Assembly: GCA_029339195.1 (NCBI GenBank)
Contig: JAPTJF010000291.1
Coordinates: forward strand, 1 to 64,000
Direction of reading: 5' to 3'
Length of the DNA stretch: 64,000 nucleotides
DNA from: Micractinium sp. NFX-FRZ
Lineage: Eukaryota > Chlorophyta > Trebouxiophyceae > Chlorellales > Chlorellaceae
Positions 45,206 through 56,800 of the stretch are shown here, piece by piece. Position 1 is the first letter of the stretch; each line of letters opens with the position of its first letter. Both the position numbers and the translations under genes were made by a program. The notes under the pieces were generated by a model. The model did not search any database, was not told the DNA's origin, and was given only the letters and a program-made list of their open reading frames with translations.

Positions 45206-46938
45206 ATGCTGCGCGTAGTGGAGGTGCACCGCAGCCTGGATGGCGGGTGGGACTTGGTGCCGGGAGTGCGCTGCCCCCACTCGGCCCACGCGGCGGCGGC
45301 GGCGGCAGGCGGCGGCAGCACGCCCGAGGGCAACCCCCTGGCGGGGATGTTTGCAGAGTGCCTGTTGAAGGACTCACAAGCGAAAGATTCCTTTGAAGGT
45401 GGGAGCTGCAGTTTGGTGCCAGGCCGGTGGGTGCTGGCGGTTGCGCCGCGCAAGTGCACCTGTGCTCTGGTCCAGGGCCACTCCTTGCGCGCCGCCAGGC
45501 AGCAGCCTCTACTGAACCTAACAAGCCCCCTGCCCACTCTACCCACTTGCAGTGACTGATGGTCACACAGCACCCCGGCGCCACGTGCAAGCGGTCTGTG
45601 CCCCCCTGGAGGTCACACCGCTGCTGGCAGCAGCAGCAGCAGCTCCAACACCTGCGGTGGCTCAAGCTGCGGCAGCAATGTCCACAGCTGAGGCACCAGC
45701 ACCCACATCGGAGGTGGCAGCAGCGGTTGCAGCTGAGGCACCAGCACCCGCAGCGGCGGCACCATCTGGGCCAGCAGCCAGAGTGGATGCACGAGGCACA
45801 CCTGCAGCCCAGCAGCCAGCATCCGCAGAGGAGGCAGCAGTGGACAGCACGTCACCGTCGCAGCCAGCGCCGCCGTCGCAGCAGCAGCTCCTGTTGGGCA
45901 GCGAGACGCAGCCCGACTTCCCAGCCAGCGACTTGCTGCGCCGGCTGTCCCAGGTGCCCGACACGCCCAGCGACCAGCAGCAGCAGCAGCAGCAGGTGGC
46001 AGAGACAGAGGAGGAAGAGCCAGCTGGCTTGGACCTGCTGCCAGCACCCAACTGGGAGGCCGCTGCTGAAGCAGCAGCGGTGGCAGCAGCCCAAGCGGCG
46101 GCTGTGACTCCGCCGCTGGTCACGCCGCCGCCCTCACACGCGTGGCAGGCGGAGCAGGTGGGGCAACGGCTGCAGTTTGTTCCAGACTCGTGTGTGGGTG
46201 CTGCGCCGCCAGGGGCGGATGCGGCAGCGGCGGGCCTGCAGCAGCAGCAGCAGCAGCAGCACGGGCAGCGGCTGCTGTTTGTGCCAGATTCTTGCGTGGC
46301 GGCGATGCCGCCAGGCTTCCACGCAATGGCAGCGGATGTGCAGCAGCAGCAACAGGCGCAGCGGGGCGGTCAGCAAGGGCAGCGGCTGCAGTTTGTTCCA
46401 GACACGGAGGCAGACCTGCCGATGCCACCACAGATGGTGCCAGAGACGGCGGCAGACGCGCTGCCACAGCTGCCTCTTGCGCCAGCGCCGCCAGCACTGC
46501 CGCAGCTGCAGCTACCGCAGCAGCGGCAGTATGTGCCAGAGACGGCGCCTGATGCGCTGCCCTGCCTGCCCTTCGTGGCAGACACTCTGGCGGACGGGCC
46601 TCCAGCAGGCCAGCAGCAGCAACAGCAGCGGCAGCAGTACGTGCCAGAGACAGCAGCGGATGCGCTGCCGCACCTGCTGTTCGTGGCAGATACTCTGGCA
46701 GACGGGCCACCGCCAGTGGGGCAGCAGCAGCAGCGGCAGCAGTACGTGCCAGAGACAGCAGCAGACGTGCTGCCCCACCTGTCATTCGTCCCAAACACAA
46801 TGGCAGACGGGCCTTCCCCCGTGGGGCAGCAGCAGCAGCAGCAGCAGCGGCAGTACGTGCCCGAGACAGCAGCAGGCGTGCTGCTCCACCTGCCATTTGT
46901 GACGGACACAATGGCAGACGGGCCAGCGCCACCGGGGC

Positions 46939-46972
<34 letters not shown>

Positions 46973-47802
46973 CTTTGCACCAGAGTCTGCAGCAGACGCA
47001 CTGGCGCCGCTGCGCCGGCTGTTTGTGGCAGCACCGTCAGCGGCAGCGGCGGCTTCAGACGGCGCACTGCCAGGGGCCGGAGGCCATGGCCAGGCTGTCC
47101 TGGCAGCACCAGCAGTGCCTGCAGGCCCAGGCCACCTGCTGCCCGGGGCAATGCCGCCTGCACTGCCAGGTGGCAGTGGCCCAGCACGGCAGCACCCGCT
47201 ACTGCCACCACCGCAGCCCACGCCGCAGCAGGCACAGCCGCCAGCGCAGCAGCAGGGTGGCTTGCTCGACTTTGATGTCGTGGTGGAGGCGCCCTCAGAT
47301 AGTGTTGCGCAGTTGCAAGGCGAGTATATACTCACCTGTTCATCGCTGGGGCTCTCCCTGTCTGCGTGATTGCATGCCTTCTGTCTGCCGCCTTCAAGTG
47401 TTGAGTGTGCCTGTGACTGTGCGAGCCCAGCCCTGCGCAAGTTTCTTGCCGCCACGACTGCCTGCCTACCGCAGACGCTGGACATGTGGCCTTGCAAATG
47501 CCCCACCTACCATGCAGCACCCTACACTTCTAGTGCAAGTGTTGGTGGGAGTCGACGGTATACACGTATGCCAACACCCTCTAAGAACCCTACAACTTCC
47601 TTAAAAGCAGATGGCTGTCGCTGCCTGTGATGATGTAGATCACACCTCGCCAACTCACTTGAAACCATCACTCGCTCGTCCAACCCCCATAACCCCTCGC
47701 AGGCGTTGGCAACAACGGGTTCGAATACGATGTCGACCCCACCCAGCCCTCCCCCTCTCCACAGCGGCCACGAGGCTTCTGGCCAGGCAAGCACACCCCG
47801 TT

Positions 47803-47834
<32 letters not shown>

Positions 47835-48026
47835 ATTGGCTGGATGGCTGAGGTTCATTTGGCTGCTTGCTTGATGCGTCCCAGCAAAACCAGCTTCACC
47901 GTCCGTGCTCCTGCACTTGCCCATGGCCGTAACGTGTGCATTGCTTGCTTGTACTTCCGGCGTCCCTGCAGGCCGCCAATCTCCCAAGCAGCAAGCTGTC
48001 TGGGGGCACCAACCGCCTAGCTTCGC

Positions 48027-48062
<36 letters not shown>

Positions 48063-50805
48063 TAGGGGCCCGCCACAGGGGCCTCCCGGCGCCGCTTTCC
48101 ACCCACAGCAGGCTCCTGGGGCAGCGCCGCCACCCCGCCCTGCTGCTGCACCGCAGCAGTGGCAGGGTGCAGCATCCCATCCGCAACACCCGGGCTGGAA
48201 GCAGGGGCAGGGCCCGCCAGGAGCTGTCCCGGCCCGCCCGCCTCCTTACCAGCAGCAGCCGGCAACGGCACCAGGCATGCCTCCGCGGTGGCAGGGCCCA
48301 GCCATGCCGCCGCCACGCTTCCAACCCCACCCAGCCCAGCAGCAGCCCCAGCAGCAGCAGCAGCAGCAGCACCCTGTTGGGCCGCACCAGCGCCCTCTAC
48401 AGCAGCAGCTGCTGCAACCGCCGCCGCCACAGCAGCAACAGCAACAACAGCAGTGCCCACCGCAGCCACAGCAGCAGCACCAGAGCGCACTGCCGCCACA
48501 GCAGCAGCACCATCGTCCACCGCAGGCGCCGCAGCAGCCCCAGCGCGCACCGCAGCCGCAGCCTGGGCCTCTGCTCGGCCACCCAGCGCACCTGTCAGCC
48601 GCCGCAGGAGCGCGGGACGACCACCCAACGCACTCTTCGGCTGCTGCTGCATCAGCGGCCCCGCCTGCTCCTGGGCAGGAGCGGGCGCAGGAGCAGGCAC
48701 GCAAGCGGGTGTCCCTGTTGGAGCGTGATCCAGGCGGCTTCAAGCCGGTACGCTTCACAGGCGGTGGCGGCGCTGCCAAGGCTGTCGGCACAGCGCGCCC
48801 AGCAGGCACCACACGCCCAGCAGCAGCTGCCCCAGCCGAGTCAGGCGAGGCAAAGAGGCGCCGGCTGGCAGCACTCCAAAAGGACCTCGCCTCCCTCTTT
48901 GAATTTGACATCGGCGAGCAGCCAGCAGGCGGGTTCAGCATGGGCGGCTTTGGGCGTGCCAGCTCAGCTGGCCCTGCAGAGGCGCCAGCGGTGGCAACTG
49001 CAGAAGCCCCAGCGGCACGTGCCGCACGGATGGCGGCTGAGCTGGAGGGCATCCTCACAGGAGGCCGGGGCGATGGTGGCAGAGGTGGGGGCCGGGTTCC
49101 AGCGAGCGGCCGTGGCAGCGGGGTCGGCGGCGGCAGGGGCAGCAGCCTGCCTCCACAGCAGCGCGCCCAGCAGCAGCAGCAGCAGCAGCAGCAGTGTGCT
49201 TGGAGGCCCCCAGTGCCAGCTCAGCAGCAGCAACAGCCCCAGCAGCCGTCTTGGAGGCCGACGATGCAGCAGCAGCAGCAGATGCGGCCGCCCCAGGTGC
49301 ACCCGCATCGTCAGCAACCTCCACCCCAGCGGGGCAGGCCAGATCAGCTACCGCAGCCACAGCGGCAGGCAGCGCCCCCGCCACAGCAGCAGCAGACGTC
49401 GTCTGTACCAGCGCAAGCACCGCAGGAGGACGAGGGTGACGTCATGGCTGACGTGGCACCAGGCGCCTTTGTGAGCGCTGGAGGCAAGCAGTCCTGGCGC
49501 ATGAGCAAAGGTGCGGGGGCTGGCGGGTACCGGGGTTACCGCTTGGCTGCTCTACCCCTGGTATGCCTGCCAGCCTAGGGAGTCGTGGCCTGTTTTGGCT
49601 GGATCATACGGCCACGCATGGTGTGCTTGGCTTGTCTGCATGGCTTGCCTACCGGCTGTGTTGCCGTGGTCTGTGTTTGACTCACTTGACACCCAGGCAT
49701 ATTATGCTCTGCCGCATGCAGCTGCACAAGAGCGGATGGCTGCGATGATGAGGGAGCTTCAGGGAGATGAGGAAGCAGAGCCAGCTGGCACCACTACCAC
49801 TGCTGCAGCAGGAGAGCCCCAACAGCCACTGCCTGCTAGCTCAACGGCGGCGGCGCCAGAGGTAGCGGCAGCAGAGGTGGAAGCAGCAGCAGCAGCAGCA
49901 GCCCCAGCGGAGGTGGAGGCGGCAGCTGTGCCCCCTGATCTCTCACTGGCTGTCATGCCAGCAGCAGCAGAGCACGTGCACGTGCCGGACACTGCAGCAC
50001 TAGCGCCGCTGCCGCCACCACCAGCTGAGCTCCCGGCGACAGCGGTGCAAGATCCAGCAGGGTTCTTCATCCTGCCAGCTACCGCAGTGCAGGAGCCAGA
50101 GATGGAGGGTCCCCTGCTCGACAGCCTGGGGCTGTCTGAAGAGCTGATGAGCTCTGAGGCGGCCCGGCAGCTGGATGCAGCAGAGGCGGCAGCGCTGAGC
50201 GCCAGGCAGCAGCAGGCGCAGCAGGCACAGCAGGAGCAGCAGCAGCAGGTGCTGCCAGAGGAGCAGCACGAGGTGCAGCCTGCGCATCAGCGGACACCGC
50301 AGGAGCAGCCGCAGCAGCCTGGGTTGCACGCCCAGAATGGTGCAGCTGCAGCCGGCTCAGGGCCAGGTCAGGCACCGCTCTCTGGCAGCAAGCGGAGCAG
50401 GGAGGAGGAGGGACCACCGGTGGAGGGCTCCCCTGCAGCAAAGCAGCGGAGGCAGCAGGATGCTGGTGTGCCAGCACAGCAGCTGGCAGGCAACGGCGGC
50501 CCACAGCAGGAAGCAGCAGCAGCAGCGCCAGGGGCTGCGATGGACGCTGCCGCCCAGCAGTCTGCCCTGTCAGGCCCACAGCAAGCTGCTTCCACGCGGC
50601 CGCAACAGCATCACAAGCTTGCGCCAGGGCAGGTGACAATGCCAGCCTTCACCACCGGCAGGGGCAGTGCGGTGGCCATCAGCGCTGCACGAATGGCAGC
50701 AGCGCAGCGGCTCTTTGGCGACGGCAAGAGCGGTGGCACCCAGGAGCAGGAGGAGGAGCAGCCTCAGCAGGCACCGCCGCCGCCCAAGCAACCGCCGCCA
50801 CTGCT

Positions 50806-50838
<33 letters not shown>

Positions 50839-53800
50839 ACCATTACAGCAGCAGGCAGCAGCGCCAGAGCAGGTGCAGATGCCAGCCTTCACCACCGGCA
50901 GGGGCGGCGCAGTGGCCATCAGCGCTGCACGCTTGGCCGCAGCGCAGCGGCTCTTTGGTGACGGCAAGGGCGATGGCAACGAGGAGCAGGAGGAGGAGCA
51001 GCCTGTGGAGGTCGCTCCAGCACCTTTGCCGCCGCTGCAGCAGCAGCAGCAGCCGCATGCAGCAGCGCCAGGGCAGGTGCAGATGCCAGCCTTCACCACC
51101 GGCAGGGGCGGTGCAGTGGGCATTAGCGCAGCACGCTTGGCTGCAGCACAGCAGCTGTTCGGTGGTGCTGCGGGCGCCGAGAACGAGGATAGCAACGAGC
51201 AGCAGGAGCAGCAGCAGCCGGCAGACGTGGGCGGAGCGGCAGGCGCAGGGGACTCCACTCCTCTGCCTCGCAAGCAGCTGCTCAAGCCGCGCTTGCCTGA
51301 AGGCGGCGTGTCTGATTCGCCAGCCGCTCCTGGCAGCGATGCCCGCACACCCGCCGCCGGAGTGCTGGCAGGGGAGCGGAGTGGCGGTGGCACGCCTGCC
51401 TCAGCGCCCCTCCTGGGACGCAGCAAAACCTCAGGCCTCAGCAGGTGGGCTGCCTGGGCGGGCGCTGCTTGTATTACACTCCATTGACCACGATGTTCTG
51501 CTCTCCTGCTGTGCAAAACAAGTCACATCGACGGGCGAGGTCTTGAGCGTGCAGGTTCATGCAATCTGCCAGTGCTGTCGCGGCTCATTCAGCCAACCTC
51601 CAGCCTGCTGCCTGCGCGCCTGCCTGCAAGCCTTGCCCCCACTACTACTGACACGCGCCTGCCCTGCTGCCCTGCCCTGCCCCGCTTGCCCTGCAGGTTT
51701 GCGCCCGCAGCCACGACCGGGCAGCTGAAGAAGAAGGGGCGTAAACAATTTGTGACCCCCCGGGCCGCCGGCAAGTTCAAAGCCCCCAGCCTGGCAGCCA
51801 ACACCCCCGGCAGCGCAGGCGGCGCAGGGCCCAGCCGGCTGGGCGGCGGCGGCAGCGGTGGTGGTGGGCTACAGGCGGCTCCTGCCAGGCCGCCAGCGCA
51901 GCTGCATGACCTGCAGGGCTTGCTGCTGAAACGGCTTCTAGAAGGGCCAGCAGGTGTCGCAGCAGCGGTCGGCGCAGTAGCAGGCGCAGCAGCAGCTGAG
52001 GAAGTGGCACCGGCAGCAGCACCCACAGCAGCTGCTGAGGCGGCAGCACCAGCAGCAGCAGCTACCCAAGCAGGGGAGGCAGCAGCTCCATCAGCCGCAG
52101 AGCTGTCAGAAGCAGCAGCGGCAGCGGCGTGTGGTGAGCAGCCGGTGCCGGTCGTGCATGCGCAGCAGGCCATCTCCACGCTGCCTTTGGACAGCACAGC
52201 GTGCAGCGAGTATCGCGTGCCAGACCTGCCAGGCCCAGGCACCAGCCTCCAGACTGAGGCTAGCGCTGCAGCAGGCGCAGCAGGCGCAGCAGCGGAAGCA
52301 GACCCGGCGGCGCAGCAGCAGCCTGCGGCTGTGCCGCCGCTGATGGGCTGGCAGGAGGCACGGCAGCGGCTGGTGGAAGCCGGTGCCCACCCTGCCTATG
52401 CCACCGAGGCCTGGGCCAAGAACCACTACCGCTGGGTCGTCTGGAAGCTGGCACGCCTGCAGCTGCTGGCAGCTGGCAGCTCGGGTGGTAGCAGCAGCGG
52501 CAGCGCCCCAGGCCTGCTGACGGCGGCAGTTGTGCTGGATGAGCTGCGGTGCAGGTGGGTGCTACGCGGAGCGCATTTTGAGGGCCACGCTTCAGCTTGC
52601 CTGCCCGCCTTCCTGCTCCTCTGAGGGTGCCCTATCTGCCAGCTCAAACCTCCGCCTCCCCACCTCCGTACACGCCTGCCTGCACACCAGCTCTTGCCCC
52701 GCCGTCCCTCCTCCCCTCTGCGCCTGCACCGTCCACCCACTGTTTGCCCCGATCCTTGCCCATCCCTTTGACAGGTATGAGCGAGAGTTCAACCGTGGGC
52801 ACCGCCCCCTGCTTAAGGCGGTACTGCAGCACGACGAGGTTGCCTCAGCATCCATGGTCCTCATGGTAGCTTCCGTGCACCTGCCGCCACCTGGCGCTGG
52901 CAGTACCACCGCCAGCAGCACCGCCCGTGGCCCAGACGGTGGCAGCAACAGCGGCGGAGGTGGCAACGCAGCAACGGTCACGGTGCGTACACGCGCAAGA
53001 AGGAGATTTGCATCTACTGCGAGTGTTGGTACCTACAAAGAGGGCCGCATGCTGAGGCTGCCCATGCAAGTGCCTCCGTTGGCCTCGGCTGCTTGGTTAC
53101 TGACTGCTGCTTTTTCTTTTGTGTTGTTCTCTTCCTTGCACATTGTTACTCTGCCACTGGGCTTATTGATTAGCTCTCCTTCGCCTTGCCTGCCTTGCAG
53201 CTGGAGCTCACAGACGGCTGGTACTGGGTGCGGGCGGTGGGCGATGAGCGCATCACACAGCTGGCACGAACGGGCAGGATCGGCCAGGGTGAGTGCTACA
53301 TGCGGCATGTGCCATTGCTGCTTGCAGGCCCTGCTGGGCTGCTGCATAGCTGGCATGAATGGGCAGGGTCGGCCAGGGTGGGTGTGCACAGCTGCCGCAT
53401 GCCGTAGCGCTGTGCGTGCTGCGCCATGCTGAGCCGGTGCACACTATGGCTGTGGCAGCCGCCCTGTGGCCTGTGCTGCTCACCTACTGCCCTTGCTGCT
53501 GCGTCACCTCCCCGCCCCGCACCTCAAACAGCGCTTCCTATGCTACTTTCCTCCCACGCTCAGGCAACAAGCTGCGCATCTGTGGCGCGGAGCTCACATC
53601 CCCGGGGCCGGGCGACCCGCTGGAGGCTGCTGCCACCGGTGAGGGGGGCAGCCCCAAGCTCGTTTTCCTGCCTGCCTGACACTTTCAGTGCGATTAACAA
53701 CTGGCCCATTCGAAATATTAGTGCTCAGCCCCACCGCCCAATGAGGGGCCAGCCCCAAGCTCCTGTACAACACCTGGACGCGCACGCAACAACTGGCCCG

Positions 53801-56800
53801 CTTGATTGCCTACTGCTCAGCCCCCACCACCCCATGTGTTGCGTGCCTGCCAAGACAGCAGGCCTCCACTATCTTGCTAAGTGTATTCATCTCCCTACCT
53901 GTCTCACCGCTGGGAATCTTTCCCTCCCCTGCCGCCCTGCAGCCATCCTGCGCATCGGCGCCAACAACACCCACCCCGTGCCCTCCGGCGCCAAGCTGGG
54001 CCGCCTGCGCCGGCGCAGCGTGTTTGTGCCCCTCAGCCAGTTTGACCACGGGGGAGGCACGCTGCCGCAGACGCTGGTGGTGGTGCACAGGTGCGGGTGG
54101 GGTGGGGTGGGGTGAGGCAGTGTGGGGCAGGCAAGGTTGAGTGGCATGGCGTGGAATGGGGTGCAGTCTGCCATTGCAGGCAGGCAGGCGGGGTTGGTCT
54201 TTTGAAGGAAAAATCCATCCTGCCAGACGCAACTCTTTCCGCTGACCCACATATGTTAGTGCTGCTCCTCCCCGCCCCACCCGCCTGCAGGAAGTTCCCC
54301 CACCTCGTGTGGACCCAGCTCCCCAACGGCAGCAGCAGCGTGCAGACGCCGCGCCAGTACGAAGCCATGATGCGCAACCAAGGTGAGAGGGCCTGGCGAC
54401 TGTGCTCTGGCAGAGGGGCCATCTCTGCCGTGGCTGCACACTTGCAAGAAGGGCAAACTTGGTTGTGTTCGCACATTGAAAACAGGCGACTCGTTTCCTG
54501 CAACATTACGCACGCTCTGTCAACAGCCGCTGTGCACAAGCAGGCGCCTGGCAGGCACTGCACCCCACCACACCGCCAACACCTGCTGTCCATTGGCCTG
54601 CAGAGGGCCTTGAGGCGCGGCTGGCTGCCGAGGGTGCGGCAGAGATGCAGCAGCGGGAGCTGAAGCAGTGCCAGGAGTGGCTGCAGCGCGGCAAGCGTGG
54701 CGGCATGGCTCAGAGTGAGCAGCTGGGGGCAAGCGTGTGTGTGGGGCAAGTGTATGTGTGTGTGGTGCCCAGATGCCGGGCAGTACAGTTCGTCCCCGTC
54801 CTGCCTGCCCTGGCTTGGCCCCCTCAACGCTGCCTGCTCTCTCCACACATATGCGTCTCTGGCCCTGCGTCCGCCCCTGTTCACTTGCGTCTCTGTGCCC
54901 CCTTGACCACACCTCCCCCTGCCCTCCCCTGCAGTGGACCGGCTGTATGCGCAGCACGTCGTGCAGCAGGCGGGCGGCGGCGGCGGCGGCGGGGAGGACC
55001 TTGTGTCGCAGCTGACGGAGGCCGACAGGCGGGCGCTGCAGCGGTGAGATGCTGCCTGGGCTTGCCTGTTGGGGCTTACTGCATGGTCGGTGTTTGCAAC
55101 TGCCGGGTCCAGCCCGCATCCGGACGACACGGAGCAGCGGCAGGCCTCCGCCTGCATGCGTTCTGCAATGTCTCTGGCCCTCTGTCTGAACACGGCTGCA
55201 CCTGCTCCTGCCTGGCCCGGCCCACTGCCTCCTCAGGTACATGGAGCAGCGGCAGGGGGCGCTGCAGACGCAGCAGCAGGCGTGGATGCAGGAGCGGCGG
55301 CAGGAGATTGGGTGCATGCCGGAGCGCACGCGGGAGGTGGTGGAGTTCCAGGTGAGGCGGCTCCTGCCGCAATCAGTTGTGTTCCCAGCGACGCTGTTGA
55401 ACCATGCAATGCTTAGATCTATATCATGAGCGGACGCGGGAGGTGGTGGAGTTCCAGGTGAGGGGCAGGACCCGTCCTGCACACCCGTCTCCTTGCCGTT
55501 TAAAAGAGAGCTGGCTGGTAGGAGCTTCCGCGTTGCCCTTGCTGCATCCCTGCCAGCCTCTGCCGTGCTGGTGCGTGCCCCCTTCCCTCTGCTGACTTGC
55601 TGCGCCACCTGTGCCGCCGCCCCCCCCCCCCCCCACCCTTTGCCCTCCCGCTGCAGGTGGGGGAGGTGGCCCATGCAGCGCTGCTGGATGCGCGGCCAGA
55701 TGGCCGGCAGGCATGGCGCCCCATGACAACCACCATCACGTGAGGGCGGCGGGGAGGGTGGTGGCAGGGGTGGGATGCAGTGGGCTGCTGAACCCTTGCG
55801 AGCAGCTTGTTGGCGAATGCCTGCTGGAGCTCCGATGCTTGTTTTGCTGGGCCTGCCATCGTGCTTACCCACCACTGCCTCACACGGCCCACGCACGGCA
55901 CGACTCCCACTGCCCCGCCAAGGCCCGCCCTCGCCATGACCCCGTCTATCTGTCCCCATCCCTTCCCCTCTCTGCAACATCTGGGGCCTGAGCACGTTTA
56001 TAAGGAGTTCAAGGCAAATCGGTCAGTCAGTCCATCCTGATGTGCTGCACACACATGACAACTGTGTCTGTTCTGTTCCCCCTCCCCTGCCCTCCAGCAT
56101 GTGGGGGTCCGTGGAAGAGCTCGAGGCGGAGGTGCGGGAGGGGGGCATCTACAAGGTGACGCACCTGGCCGCACAGAAGCAGCAGAAGAGGTGCGCCTTT
56201 TATGTGGTCTCCCGTACGGCTGTGCCCTGCCTGAACGGTGCAGTGCAGGGTCATGTCGGGCTGGTGGGACTGTTTTGCGCTGTCGGGCGGTGGAATTGTG
56301 GGGTGGGCTCAAAGCTGTGCTTGCTTTCATTTGTGGCATCCGCATTGCTTCCTCAATGTTCCTCAGTCCTTTCGTGCTCTTCCGGCCCCACTGCTCCCTC
56401 ATCATGTGCTATCCCGCTTATGTTGATTCAGGGGCTGCCTGGCTCTGGTTGGCACCAAGCACACGCGCTGGACGCAGTACGCACCCACTGCTGCTGCGCT
56501 CCCGCCGGACCTGCTCTGCCAGCCCAATGTGAGGAGATGCACTTCTCTGGTTGCTCTGCTCTGGTCTGCTGTGGGCCTGCTCTGCCGGCCCAACCTGAGG
56601 ATTCTGGCTGCTGTGCTGTGGTCCTGCTCTGCTCTGGCTCTGGCGCTCCCGCCAGTCCTGCTCTGCCTGCCCAACGTGAGAATGCACGCCTCTCTGGCTG
56701 CTTTGCTCTGGCTCTGCCCTGCCCTGGGTCTGCAGCAGAGCAGCTCTGCCAGCCGAAAGTGATGAGGCCCGGCTCCCTGGCTGCTCTGCTCTGCGCTACC

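Noticed and set aside
46120..47506. Minus-strand frames of 370-380 codons opposite BRCA2 exon 2
   Set aside because: They are shadows of CAG repeats. The plus frame joins exons 1 and 3 in phase and the repeats make sense only on plus.
47740..47850. Continuation of BRCA2 exon 3 into the CTG-rich run ending in a stop
   Set aside because: Reading through gives a Leu/Ala run and a stop. The GC donor at 47787 joins in phase to the next Gln-rich frame.
55950..56040. Extra BRCA2 exon containing EFKANRSVSPS
   Set aside because: No acceptor/donor pair keeps phase, and the flanking exons already join in frame without it.
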